Shown piece by piece: positions 34,578-43,393 of a stretch of 50,431 nt of DNA. Origin of the DNA: Saprospiraceae bacterium (lineage in GTDB: Bacteria; Bacteroidota; Bacteroidia; Chitinophagales; Saprospiraceae). The position numbers and the translations under genes are program-made. The number at the start of each line of letters is the position of its first letter. Positions within the stretch are counted from its first letter, which is position 1. The stretch is from contig JALWSS010000146.1 of assembly GCA_026993525.1 (NCBI GenBank), positions 1 to 50,431 of the forward strand, written 5' to 3'. The notes beneath the pieces were generated by a model. The model saw nothing but the letters and a program-made list of their open reading frames with translations, was not told where the DNA came from and did not search any database.

Positions 34578-37424
34578 ATGAATCGCAATATTTTACTGCT
34601 CTGTTTCGGTTTTCTGCTTTTCTGGTCAACAGGTTCATTTGGCCAGCAGGTATTAAAAGGAGAAGTCCTCGACGCGGAAAACAGGGAACCTTTGATAGGT
34701 GCAACTGTAATTGTCAAAGGCACCTCTGACGGAACCGTCACCGATTTTGACGGGTCTTTCGAATTCAGGATAAAAGAAGCGCTCCCCGTTACGATTGAAG
34801 TAAGTTATACAGGATATGAAAACAAGGAACTTGAAGTTGTTTCGGTAGATGAGCCAATACGCATCATGCTGGAGTCTTCCACGGTTACCCTGACAGATGT
34901 GGAAGTAATCGGGCAACGGATTTCCGAAAAACAAAAGGCTTCGCCACTTACCGTAGAAAGCCTTGACCTCATTGCAATCAAAGAAACTCCTTCGGATAAT
35001 TTTTACGATGGCCTGGGCTCCCTGAAAGGGGTGGACCTGACGGCTGCCAGCCTGGGCTTCAAGATCATCAATACCAGAGGGTTCAACAGCACCAGCCCGG
35101 TGCGTTCACTTCAACTGATTGACGGGGTTGACAACCAGGCTCCGGGGCTCAACTTCTCCCTCGGCAATTTCCTGGGGGCCTCAGAACTGGATGTACTCGG
35201 GGTGGAACTCATCCAGGGTGCAAGTTCCGCCTATTACGGACCCAATGCCTTCAACGGTGTCATCAGTATGACTACCAAATCTCCGTTCCATCAAAAAGGC
35301 CTCTCAGCAATGGTTAAAGGAGGAGAACGCAGCCTGCTGATGACCGCTGTCCGCTGGGCGGATGCCTTTAAAAACAAGGATGGCAATGAATTCTTCGGTT
35401 ACAAAATCAACTTCCAGTATTTCGAAGCTGATGATTGGGTAGCTGACAATTACGAGCCCGTTGACGGAAGCCTGGTAACAAAAGACAACCCCGGCAGATA
35501 CGACGCCGTGAACATTTATGGCGATGAGTATTTCCCCGCCAACACTTCAGATACGTCTTTGTGGAATACGCCCGGCCTGGGCACCTGGTACCGTACCGGC
35601 TACAAAGAGGAAGACCTGGTGGATTACAATACCCGTAATTACAAGGCGGGAGTGGCATTCCACTTCAGGCTCAACCCCAACAAGGCCCATGAATCGCCTG
35701 AATTGATCCTCAGTTCCAATTTCGGAAGTGGCACCACCGTGTACCAGGGAGACAACCGTTTCAGCCTCAAGAACATCCGCTTTTATCAGCACCGGCTCGA
35801 ATTGAGGAAACAAGGCAAATATTTCATTCGCTTTTACGCCACAAAGGACGATGCCGGTGATTCTTACGATCCTTATTTCACGGCACTTCAATTGCAGCAA
35901 CTGGCCAAAAGTGACATCGAATGGAGCGATGATTACCGCCGTTTCTGGAAAACCAACATTTCAAAGAACAACAATGCAAAACTGGTTGATCTTGGTTATC
36001 CGGACTTCCAGTTCGAGTTTGATCCGAACACCGGTCAACTTGTGGTTGTCGGAGGGCAGGCCACAATTGACCAGGCCTACCAATGGTTGGCCATGTACCA
36101 GGACACCCTGGCCGCCTGGCACCAGTTGGCTGCAGATTTCGCCAACCAGTTGAACCCAACACTCGAGGGAACATCCGATTTTTATGAGCCCGGTACGCAG
36201 CGGTTTGAAGAGGAGTTCAGACGGATAACCAGTTCCCTGGCCAATGCCGAAGAGGGTGGGACCCGCTTTTACGACAAATCAGCCTTGTACCACGGGCAGG
36301 CAGAATACCAGTTCGAACCTTCGTTTCTGGACAAGGTGCGTGTTGGAACCAGCGCCCGCTTGTACACCCCAAAAAGCAAGGGCACCATCTTTTACGACAC
36401 CGCAGGTGTTAAGATCACCAACTTTGAGTTTGGATTGTACGCCGGGGCTGACAAGAGCTTGTTGAACGAAAAACTGCGTCTGAGCGGAACATTTCGAGTG
36501 GATAAAAACGAGAATTTTGACTGGATCAGTTCGCCCGCCGCATCAATTGTCTTCAAACCAAAAGCCAACAATTTCCTTCGCCTTTCCTTCTCATCTGCCA
36601 TCCGCAATCCAACCCTTACAGATCAGTACCTTTTCCTGAATGTTGGCAGGGCAATACTCGCCGGTAACCTCGAAGGTGCCAGTAACCTCGTTACCCTGGA
36701 GTCATTTGACAACTATCGTCGCAACTTTTTGCAACAGAGCTATCTGGAGTATTTCGACATTGATCCTGTCAGGCCGGAAAAAGTCAAAACCTTTGAAGTC
36801 GGTTACCGCACCACGCTCTTCAACAGCCTGTACCTGGATGCCGGCTACTACTACAATGTGTATACTGATTTCCTGGGATTCCAGATTGGTCTGGACATTA
36901 CCTTCTCTGAAGGAACCAGCTTTGTGGAAGATATTACGGCCTACCGCTATGCAGCCAATTCCAACGAAACAGTCAAGTCGCAAGGCTTTAACATTGGAGC
37001 CAATTACTACTTTGGCAAATACTTCCAGTTTGCGACGAACTACAGCTACAACGTCCTTGTGACAGAATCGCAGGATGAAATCGTACCTGCATTCAACACC
37101 CCAAAGCACAAGTATAACATCGGTTTGTCCGGCAGGGATATCCCCGTTAATATGGGGGCGTTCCGAATAAGAAAACTTGGCTTCAACATCAATTACAAGT
37201 GGGTGCAGGGCTTCCTTTTCGAAGGCTCACCGCAGTTCACCGGATACATTGACGACTACAACTTGCTGGATGCCCAGGTCAATGTGAAAGTTGACAGGTG
37301 GAACACCACCTTCAAATTCGGTGCATCCAATTTGCTCAACAACCTGCACTATGAAACGTACGGAGGACCCAGGGTTGGCCGCCTGGCTTATGTGCAATTG
37401 TTGTATGAATGGAACAAACGCTAA
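34578..37424 (+). CDS. TonB-dependent outer-membrane receptor with carboxypeptidase-regulatory-like domain
   Basis: A 948-residue outer-membrane importer energised by TonB. The ATG at 34578 begins a signal peptide (MNRNILLLCFGFLLFWSTGSFGQ). Residues 25-105 form the CarboxypepD_reg-like domain (LKGEVLDAENREPLIGATVIVKGT...GTVTDFDGSFEF), then a plug domain with VEVIGQR, ELDVLGVELIQGASSAYYGP and NAFNGVISMTTKSP, followed by a 22-strand-type barrel ending in VQLLYEWNKR. It lacks an obvious SusD partner downstream, so it is not a classical SusC. It lies 63 bases upstream of a T9SS-exported hydrolase-like protein, which may be a substrate-processing or -binding partner (inference). Confidence 0.92.
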   Translation: MNRNILLLCFGFLLFWSTGSFGQQVLKGEVLDAENREPLIGATVIVKGTSDGTVTDFDGSFEFRIKEALPVTIEVSYTGYENKELEVVSVDEPIRIMLESSTVTLTDVEVIGQRISEKQKASPLTVESLDLIAIKETPSDNFYDGLGSLKGVDLTAASLGFKIINTRGFNSTSPVRSLQLIDGVDNQAPGLNFSLGNFLGASELDVLGVELIQGASSAYYGPNAFNGVISMTTKSPFHQKGLSAMVKGGERSLLMTAVRWADAFKNKDGNEFFGYKINFQYFEADDWVADNYEPVDGSLVTKDNPGRYDAVNIYGDEYFPANTSDTSLWNTPGLGTWYRTGYKEEDLVDYNTRNYKAGVAFHFRLNPNKAHESPELILSSNFGSGTTVYQGDNRFSLKNIRFYQHRLELRKQGKYFIRFYATKDDAGDSYDPYFTALQLQQLAKSDIEWSDDYRRFWKTNISKNNNAKLVDLGYPDFQFEFDPNTGQLVVVGGQATIDQAYQWLAMYQDTLAAWHQLAADFANQLNPTLEGTSDFYEPGTQRFEEEFRRITSSLANAEEGGTRFYDKSALYHGQAEYQFEPSFLDKVRVGTSARLYTPKSKGTIFYDTAGVKITNFEFGLYAGADKSLLNEKLRLSGTFRVDKNENFDWISSPAASIVFKPKANNFLRLSFSSAIRNPTLTDQYLFLNVGRAILAGNLEGASNLVTLESFDNYRRNFLQQSYLEYFDIDPVRPEKVKTFEVGYRTTLFNSLYLDAGYYYNVYTDFLGFQIGLDITFSEGTSFVEDITAYRYAANSNETVKSQGFNIGANYYFGKYFQFATNYSYNVLVTESQDEIVPAFNTPKHKYNIGLSGRDIPVNMGAFRIRKLGFNINYKWVQGFLFEGSPQFTGYIDDYNLLDAQVNVKVDRWNTTFKFGASNLLNNLHYETYGGPRVGRLAYVQLLYEWNKR

Positions 37425-37487
37425 TGACTTTCCCGTTTTGGGGGAGAATAAATGAACTTCCAAACACAGTAACTAAAATCTGATCGT

Positions 37488-39008
37488 ATGAAACAACTCA
37501 ACACCCTTATTTTGATAGCGTTGATGGCTATTTGCACCACTGCATTTGGTCAACGTTATGTGACAGAGGTATTTTCTGATGTCGAAGTCACCACCAACGT
37601 GCCGTACGGCTTCAACGCATCAATCATCAACTTGCTCGATACAGACACTACCAACGATGCCCACCCGCTGGCCCACCCACTGGTGATGGACGTGTATCAA
37701 CCGACCGGCGACACCGAGACCGACAGACCTGTGGTGCTTTATTTCCATACCGGCAGTTTCATTCCTTTCCCTGCAAATGGTATTACCGGTGGTTACAAAG
37801 GCGATTCCACGGCTGTGGAAATCTGCACCCGCCTGGCCCGGATGGGCTATGTGGCAGCCTCCGTTGACTACCGCCTGGGCTGGAACCCACTCGACCCCGA
37901 AGAGTTGATCCGTCGTTGGTTCCTCATCAATGCTGCATACCGCGGTGTGCAGGACGCAAGAACCTGCATTCGTTACTTCAAAAAGACCGCTGCTGAAGAC
38001 GGCAACCCCTGGGGTGTTGATCCCAACAAAATCGTCCTCTTCGGTCAGGGTACCGGCGGATACATCAGCCTGAACACTGCGGCCCTGGATGATTACAACA
38101 AGACCCTCATCCCCAAATTCCTGCTGCCTGGCCCGGTACCGATGATCATTGAAGGGGTGAACGGCGACGTGAATGGCACTTCGTTCGGCTTCGTTCCTCC
38201 CGGCTATCCGGTTTTCACCCCCGGCGACACCCTTTGCTATCCGAACTGGCCTGGTTACGATTCTGACTTCCAGCTTTCTGTAAACCTGGGTGGAGCGCTT
38301 GGTGACACTTCCTGGATTGATCCCGGACAACCACCGCTCATTTCATTCCACACGCCCGACGACCCGTTTGCACCCTATGTGGAAGGCACGGTACTGGTTC
38401 CTGTGGTGAATTTCCCGGTAGTGGAAGTTCAGGGAAGCTACCTGGCTGTGAAGCTGGCCTATCAGTACGGCAACAACGACGCATTTGCCAACGCTAATTT
38501 CACAGATGATTACACGGCCGCAGCAAATGCCAACAACGATGGCTACCAGGGATTGTACCCATTCGTGACCGGTGACCCCAACGACTCCAGTCCGTGGGAT
38601 ATCTGGGCCTGGGACAACCCCAATGCCACCGAACTTTGCGACTCCGTTCGGGCCCGCATGTACATTGACACCATCATGAACTACTTTGCACCGCGTGCAT
38701 GCCTCGTTCTCGGTCTGGGTTGTGACCTTTCTGCTTACTCAGCTGCTGAGGAAATCCTCGATGCCGGAATGGTCGGCTTGAAGGTGTCCCCGAATCCAGC
38801 CACTGCTTATGTTCGTTTCGAGACGAATGCTGAGTATCCGATCCGGCACATTTACGTTTACGACCTGAATGGCCGCCTGGTGAAAGTACATACCAACGTG
38901 AATTCCAATGACTTTACCATGCAAAGGCACAGCCTTGCAAAAGGCACTTATGTGGCCAAAGTCATTTTTGAAGATGGAATAGTTTCAGAAAAGATCATGC
39001 TCCATTGA
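37488..39008 (+). CDS. T9SS-exported alpha/beta-hydrolase-like protein lacking the nucleophile serine
   Basis: A 506-residue secreted protein. The signal peptide MKQLNTLILIALMAICTTAFG precedes an esterase/lipase-like domain: VMDVYQPTGD, VVLYFHTGSF (position of the HGG oxyanion motif), VAASVDYRLGW, DARTCIRYFKKTAAE and KIVLFGQGTGGY, the nucleophile elbow. In active relatives the elbow is G-x-S-x-G; here it is G-Q-G-T-G, the codon being GGT. A possible acid-residue motif follows (SFHTPDDPFAPY). The C-terminus is a T9SS type A sorting domain from VSPNPATAYVRFE to KIMLH. It probably functions outside the cell or on its surface, perhaps as a binding protein rather than an enzyme. It is the likely operon partner of the TonB-dependent receptor. 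Confidence 0.87.
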   Translation: MKQLNTLILIALMAICTTAFGQRYVTEVFSDVEVTTNVPYGFNASIINLLDTDTTNDAHPLAHPLVMDVYQPTGDTETDRPVVLYFHTGSFIPFPANGITGGYKGDSTAVEICTRLARMGYVAASVDYRLGWNPLDPEELIRRWFLINAAYRGVQDARTCIRYFKKTAAEDGNPWGVDPNKIVLFGQGTGGYISLNTAALDDYNKTLIPKFLLPGPVPMIIEGVNGDVNGTSFGFVPPGYPVFTPGDTLCYPNWPGYDSDFQLSVNLGGALGDTSWIDPGQPPLISFHTPDDPFAPYVEGTVLVPVVNFPVVEVQGSYLAVKLAYQYGNNDAFANANFTDDYTAAANANNDGYQGLYPFVTGDPNDSSPWDIWAWDNPNATELCDSVRARMYIDTIMNYFAPRACLVLGLGCDLSAYSAAEEILDAGMVGLKVSPNPATAYVRFETNAEYPIRHIYVYDLNGRLVKVHTNVNSNDFTMQRHSLAKGTYVAKVIFEDGIVSEKIMLH

Positions 39009-39028
39009 TCTGATTTACCTGAAACTGG

Positions 39029-39064
39029 AAGGCCTGGCTTCTTGGCTGAAGTCAGGCCTTTGTT
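39029..39064. terminator. Terminator hairpin between convergent genes
   Basis: AAGGCCTGGCTT (39029-39040) pairs with AAGTCAGGCCTT (39049-39060), one position being a G-U wobble, around an 8-nt loop. It sits between stops at 39008 and 39071 and could serve both genes. The T-tract (TTTGTT) is short. Confidence 0.75.
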
Positions 39065-39070
39065 ATGTAA

Positions 39071-40306
39071 TCAATGATGGATGAGTTTGTGAACCGCCAG
39101 CTGATTGCCTGTATCATCGTAAAGGAACAGATAGCAGGCTCCGGCGGGCAAAGAGCCGGCAGGCAATTCCACGGCCAGGCTCCATTGTGGATGGGGTATT
39201 TTTCCTTCGTAAAACACATGCCCGAGATCATCCGTCAGAACGGCCTTTTTTGCTGATCCCGACCCTTCGGGGAAATAGATGGTGAATCTTTCCGACCACG
39301 GGTTGGGGAAAACCACACTGAACGGCATTTCCGGCTTTGGATCCTCTGTTACCAGTACGGGCAAAGTCCACTCATCAATGTTCAGTTTGAACAATTTTTG
39401 CGGCAGCACAGAAAATTTTTCCGAAGTGATGAATGCCTCTCCGCCGTATGAAAAGGCGATGCCTTCGGGCTGGCTCATGGTGAGGGCTGTCCCCAGTGAT
39501 ATCTTTCGTTTGTTTCCGGCAAAGACCCGGTTCCCGTCAAAATCAAATAGCAGCCAGAGAAAGGCTTCCGAGGTGTTAACGTTGTAACCCAACAGCGCAA
39601 TTCTGCCATCTTCCGTCACGTCGGCACCGGTGATCTGGCCCTGTGCGTCAAGGCTGTCCCTTAGCTGTGCAATGCGGGTTCCGGGTGATGCCGGAAGGAC
39701 GTAGTGCCGGGTCTTGAAATCCAGCCAGTTTTTGGAGAAGAGGTGCAGGCTGTCATTCATCCAGAGAAAGGCCTCGCAATCATAATTATTGGCGTTTTGT
39801 GCAGGGGTGAAATCAGTCTGATCCGAAAAGCTGAATTCGATTATTTCCGGAATGGCACTTCCTGCGAGCAGTTCTGCCTTGCTGAGGCGGTAGATTTTGA
39901 GGTCGGTGCGGTTGCCGGCGTTGTTTCCGAAGTCGCCGATGAACAGGTATTCAGGGCTTTCGGCCAGGTCTTCCCAGTCCACATTGTTTGCAATCGGAAT
40001 GGTGATGGAGCCGAGCACTTCTCCCGTGAGCGTGTCCAGTTGGTAGAGCTTGTCAGCATTGCCACCGTCTTCATGGGTAAACAATTTATCTTCGAAAAAA
40101 GCCAGCCCCGAAGCTTCGTCAATGTCAGCGGGTAACTGAGCCACCAGGGAGGGGGTGAAAAAAGTGGGGTCGTAAAGACAGGAGCCGTCGTTTTCAGTGG
40201 CACCGGGGTCGTAATTGCTGGCCTGGGGATCGGTGCAACCGGGCTGAGCGGTGGCCGGCTCCGTGAGCAGCAGCAGGAAGATCAGGTTTAGGAAGATAAT
40301 TCTCAT
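39071..40306 (-). CDS. T9SS-exported beta-propeller-like protein
   Basis: A 411-residue secreted protein. The ATG at 40306 starts a signal peptide (MRIIFLNLIFLLLLTEPATA); a longer frame to 40423 lacks signal features. Directly after the signal is the cysteine motif GCTDPQASNYDPGATE followed by NDGSC, found near the N- or C-termini of many T9SS-exported proteins. Residues 40-320 contain repeats suggesting a beta-propeller (SGLAFFEDKLFTHEDGG, NVDWEDLAESPEYLFIGDFG, YDCEAFLWMNDSLHLFSK, ITGADVTEDGRIALLGY, PEGIAFSYGGEAFITSE), resembling esterase-like or DPP-like propellers. The C-terminus is a T9SS type A sorting domain from VVFPNPWSERFTI. The ligand or activity is unknown. Confidence 0.85.
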   Translation of the reverse strand: MRIIFLNLIFLLLLTEPATAQPGCTDPQASNYDPGATENDGSCLYDPTFFTPSLVAQLPADIDEASGLAFFEDKLFTHEDGGNADKLYQLDTLTGEVLGSITIPIANNVDWEDLAESPEYLFIGDFGNNAGNRTDLKIYRLSKAELLAGSAIPEIIEFSFSDQTDFTPAQNANNYDCEAFLWMNDSLHLFSKNWLDFKTRHYVLPASPGTRIAQLRDSLDAQGQITGADVTEDGRIALLGYNVNTSEAFLWLLFDFDGNRVFAGNKRKISLGTALTMSQPEGIAFSYGGEAFITSEKFSVLPQKLFKLNIDEWTLPVLVTEDPKPEMPFSVVFPNPWSERFTIYFPEGSGSAKKAVLTDDLGHVFYEGKIPHPQWSLAVELPAGSLPAGACYLFLYDDTGNQLAVHKLIHH

Positions 40307-40509
40307 GGTCAGCGAATTTGATGAGTACCGCACAGCTAAGCTACTGCAAATTGGCCTCTTCAGAAGGATTAGCAGGGCATTCGGCCAATGCCTGTCAAAA
40401 AGCCTGTCTGTGAGCGGTACCAATTGAAATTTTTCTAATTTGCCGCACCCCTCAAAATATCCCCGGCCGCTGACCGGATCGAACCTGGAGCAACATTAAC
40501 CATTCTGAC

Positions 40510-41559
40510 TTGAAGCGATATTCAGGAATTATATTGCTGCTGATACTGGCCGCTGTCGTGATGGCGCCCATCGAGGTGCCCTACACCATCGAGAGTGTGG
40601 TGGTGGCGGTTCCGGCCAAAGAGTGGAAGGTGACCAGGGATGCCAACGGCATCATCACTGCAAACCTGATGGACAGGCAGCACGGCCTGTTGGTGAGTTC
40701 TACCCAGTTGAATTTCGAGCGGGGCGACCAGGTCAACATACGCTACCACCTGGACGAATTGCACCCCACCTACGTTGCCGAAGGAAAAAAAGTGATCACC
40801 GTTGAGTCCATTGAACTGGAGCAGCGGCTGATCCGGGCAGCATCACAACTCCGGGTGGAGGAACGCAACCGCGAAGCACTTGCCACCGGCCAGAAGCCGG
40901 AACTGATCACCCAACTGGAAGCAGAGGTGGACCTTGCCCGGCAAACGCTCGACCTTCAACAAAAGAATTTCAACAGAATAAAGGGCCTTTACGAGAACGA
41001 AGCCGTTTCACAGGCCGAATTTGAACAAGCTGAAACCGCTCTGAACGAAGCCCGGGTCAATGTGAAAATTGCAGCGGAAGCCCTCCAGGTTGCCCGAACG
41101 GGCGAAAAGCCGGAAAGCATCGCTGCAGCCAATGCAAGGATCAAAGCCCTGAAAGCCGAACTCGAAATTCTCCGAAGGAAAAAGGAAGGATATGAACTGG
41201 CCAGCCCCATATCGGGCAAGGCATCTTATGAAACGGGCCCCGGAAGCGAGGCTTTTGTGATCCGGGATACTTCTGCCCTGACCCTGCAAATACCGGTCAA
41301 AATGAGGGATCGGAACCTGTTGGTGATTGGGCAACCGGTACGACTGAAAATCAGGGAAACCGGCCGGTTGATACCTGCCCGTCTGGAATCCATTGGGCCC
41401 GAACCACAACTGCTGGGCGGAGAGCTGACAGTCATAGTGAATGCCGTTCCGGAAAATGCCGGAACCATCGCGAATTGGAGCGTTCCGATGCGCTGCGAGC
41501 TGGATCTGGGAAAAGTCACCATCCGGGAATTTTTGCGAAGGGCCGTTCGGTGGCAATAA
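40510..41559 (+). CDS. HlyD-type periplasmic adaptor (membrane-fusion) protein
   Basis: A 349-residue protein with an N-terminal membrane anchor (MKRYSGIILLLILAAVVMAPIE), initiated at a TTG (40510); no ATG lies before the anchor. Residues 25-100 hold the first half of the lipoyl/barrel-sandwich domain. Residues 105-225 form a long two-helix coiled-coil hairpin (LRVEERNREALATGQKPEL..., NFNRIKGLYENEAVSQAEFEQ..., ARIKALKAELEILRRKKEG). The rest returns to the barrel (YELASPISGKASY) and a beta-barrel domain (LVIGQPVRLKI). Adaptors normally bridge an inner-membrane pump and an outer-membrane channel, but neither is encoded here. It is 12 bases from, and in frame with, the VTC gene, suggesting a common function in one operon. 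Confidence 0.87.
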   Translation: MKRYSGIILLLILAAVVMAPIEVPYTIESVVVAVPAKEWKVTRDANGIITANLMDRQHGLLVSSTQLNFERGDQVNIRYHLDELHPTYVAEGKKVITVESIELEQRLIRAASQLRVEERNREALATGQKPELITQLEAEVDLARQTLDLQQKNFNRIKGLYENEAVSQAEFEQAETALNEARVNVKIAAEALQVARTGEKPESIAAANARIKALKAELEILRRKKEGYELASPISGKASYETGPGSEAFVIRDTSALTLQIPVKMRDRNLLVIGQPVRLKIRETGRLIPARLESIGPEPQLLGGELTVIVNAVPENAGTIANWSVPMRCELDLGKVTIREFLRRAVRWQ

Positions 41560-41571
41560 AAACATTCATCA

Positions 41572-42345
41572 TTGCTCAGGTACGAATACAAATACATCAT
41601 TCCTTACTCCCGGCTCGGGGAACTGAGGCACTGGATTGCCGCTCTGGCAAAAAAGGATCCCCATGCACAGGCAAAAGGAGAATACACCGTTAGGAGTATC
41701 TATTTTGACACGGCAGATCTGGAGTGCTATGAACTGAAAATGGCCGGTGTGAAGCGGCGCAACAAAGTTCGCCTGCGGGGATACGACAAGGGCGACGACC
41801 GCAGTAAGGTGTTCTTTGAGATCAAAAAGAAAGTGGATGAACCCTTGTACAAAAACCGGGCGGGGCTGCCCTATGAAATCGCCGTTCAACTGTTGAGGGG
41901 GTTGCCCTTCAGGCCGGCAACGGATGGGTCGGGTATTGCTGTGTCAGACCTTCTCGATGCGCAAAAGTTCCTTTACCACATCTTCGCCCGGAAATTGCAG
42001 CCCGTCATCAATGTGATCTACGAACGGGAGCCTTACCAGTTCAAAATTGACCCTGTAAACGACTTGCGGATAACCTTTGACAAAGACCTGAGGGCCGTGC
42101 GTGCCCCCGGCATTGACGAGCTTTTTGTTGACAAACAGCCTGTTAGGGCCCTGAACGGCCACTTCATCATGGAGGTGAAGTTCAACCGGTACCTGCCGTC
42201 GTGGACCCGGCAACTGCTCGTCTCCATGGGCCTCAAAAAGGGCCCGGCTTCCAAATACACCCTGTGCATGGACGCCGTTCGACATGCTTCCGGGCTCGAT
42301 TACAAGCTTTCCGTCGGAAGGTGGCAAATGGGAAAACTACTTTGA
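41572..42345 (+). CDS. VTC-domain (polyphosphate polymerase-type) protein
   Basis: A 257-residue cytoplasmic protein with the VTC/triphosphate-tunnel fold. The first strand motif is RYEYKYII (E-x-K), then RSIYFDT, KRRNKVRLRGYD (basic tunnel residues), VFFEIKKK, VIYEREPYQF, DLRITFDKDLRAV and the acidic/basic pair in HFIMEVKFN. In yeast Vtc4 this domain makes inorganic polyphosphate from ATP; bacterial homologues are annotated polyphosphate polymerase domain proteins. The start is a TTG at 41572: after the TAA of the adaptor gene only four codons precede it in the same frame, and no ATG is available. Ten bases later comes the DUF4956 gene, its usual genomic partner. Confidence 0.9.
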   Translation: MLRYEYKYIIPYSRLGELRHWIAALAKKDPHAQAKGEYTVRSIYFDTADLECYELKMAGVKRRNKVRLRGYDKGDDRSKVFFEIKKKVDEPLYKNRAGLPYEIAVQLLRGLPFRPATDGSGIAVSDLLDAQKFLYHIFARKLQPVINVIYEREPYQFKIDPVNDLRITFDKDLRAVRAPGIDELFVDKQPVRALNGHFIMEVKFNRYLPSWTRQLLVSMGLKKGPASKYTLCMDAVRHASGLDYKLSVGRWQMGKLL

Positions 42346-42355
42346 CAATTGACCG

Positions 42356-43045
42356 ATGTTTGAACAACTCCAGCAAATAGACATATTCCGGCCCGGCATC
42401 TTCGACTTTGCCGCCAACATGGTGGTGGCGCTGGTTTGTGGGCTCATCATCGCCATTGTCTATCGCTTCACCTACCGGGGGGCCAGTTACTCCGCCTCTT
42501 TTGTCAGTTCACTGGTGTTGCTGAGCCTGATCACTGCGGTGGTCATTCTCGTCATCGGCAACAACCTGGCCCGGGCTTTCGGCCTTGTAGGGGCCATGAG
42601 CATCATCCGCTTCCGGACCGCTGTTCGCGATGTGCAGGACATCGTCTTCATCTTTTTTGCGCTCACCATCGGAATGGCAGCCGGGGTGGGGCTGAACAGC
42701 GTGGCCCTCATCGGCACCCTGTTCATCAGCCTGATCATCATCCTTCTGGACAACATCGGCTTTGGCCGCCCGGCCCGCCTCAAACACCTCCTGCAGGTAA
42801 CCCATTCCGGAACACCGGAAGCCGAAACGGCCCTGAAAGCCGTTTTGAAAAGCTACTGCAAACACATCCAGCTCATCAATATCCGCCAACTCAACGGCAA
42901 CCACGAGGTGGAAACCTTTTACCACCTGAATTTGCGGAACAAAAGCAAACAGGAAGAATTCATCCGCGCGCTTCGTGAATTGCCTGAGGTCAGCCAGGTG
43001 AACCTCTTTTTCGAAGAAGAGGACAATGGTTTTCTCGTCGGGTAA
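42356..43045 (+). CDS. DUF4956 integral membrane protein
   Basis: A 229-residue inner-membrane protein of the DUF4956 family. Hydrophobic helices are seen at about residues 17-36 (FAANMVVALVCGLIIAIVY), 48-68, 95-112 and 115-132, followed by a cytoplasmic-looking alpha-beta domain (LKHLLQVTHSG... VETFYHLNLRNKSKQEEFIRALRELPEVSQVNLF). The signature GLVGAMSIIRFRTAVRD is typical of the family. DUF4956 genes are known to neighbour VTC-domain genes; together they may synthesise or translocate a polyanion at the membrane (inference). It is ten bases behind the VTC gene and ends the tight operon. Confidence 0.9.
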   Translation: MFEQLQQIDIFRPGIFDFAANMVVALVCGLIIAIVYRFTYRGASYSASFVSSLVLLSLITAVVILVIGNNLARAFGLVGAMSIIRFRTAVRDVQDIVFIFFALTIGMAAGVGLNSVALIGTLFISLIIILLDNIGFGRPARLKHLLQVTHSGTPEAETALKAVLKSYCKHIQLINIRQLNGNHEVETFYHLNLRNKSKQEEFIRALRELPEVSQVNLFFEEEDNGFLVG

Positions 43046-43174
43046 TTTCGCTTTTCCCCCAACCTTTCTTTTCCTCCCGGCTGTCTGGAGCAGTGAAGTT
43101 GGGAGAAGTTGAGAGATGTTTAGAGGGGTTGAGAGGCTCCGCTTGACCTGGGGTCAACCTCTCTCCCTGAATGC

Positions 43175-43236
43175 CTCACACGGAGACCACGGTGCCCACA
43201 GAGTTTTTTCTCTGTGTCCGCCGTGGCCTCTGTGAG
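43175..43236. repeat. 62-bp imperfect inverted repeat (CTCACA...TGTGAG)
   Basis: The arms CTCACACGGAGACCACGG and, further in, CCACAGAG pair with CTCTGTG and CCGTGGCCTCTGTGAG around a TTTTTT loop. It has the appearance of the CACGGAG/CACAGAG spacer repeats I know from other environmental bacteria (recollection, not checked). It may also terminate the DUF4956 operon. Confidence 0.7.
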
Positions 43237-43263
43237 AGGAAATCCCGAGATAAGCTCGGGAGA

Positions 43264-43301
43264 GGAATAATTCAGGCCGCAACTGCAAGTTGCAACCTGA
43301 T
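43264..43301 (+). repeat. 38-bp dispersed repeat, copy 1
   Basis: Matches 50277-50314 at 37 of 38 positions in the same orientation. The inner TCAGG-N2-GCAACT-N3-AGTTGC-N2-CCTGA is itself an imperfect palindrome. Confidence 0.8.
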
Positions 43302-43393
43302 GCGGAACTCCCGGGCTTGTCTCGGGATCAACTTCTCTAAACTTCTCTAAACCTCTAACCCCCCAAACCTCTAAACCTCCAAACCTTTTTATC

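Larger units (their letters stand above)
43046..43393. repeat. Repeat-dense spacer after the DUF4956 gene
   Basis: No gene is visible in this 348-base spacer. It holds, in order, purine-rich GAGAAGTTGAGAG-type sequence, a long imperfect hairpin (43175-43236), a CCCGAG-ATAAG-CTCGGG hairpin (43244-43260), the 38-base dispersed repeat (43264-43301), a CCCGGGCTTGTCTCGGG hairpin near 43310-43326, and several TCTAAAC(T/C)TC units just before the next start codon at 43394. Confidence 0.75.

Noticed and set aside
40470-40490. Possible tRNA T-arm-like sequence (GGATCGAACCTGG) near the adaptor gene
   Set aside because: No acceptor stem, anticodon arm or CCA context is present; no cloverleaf can be drawn.
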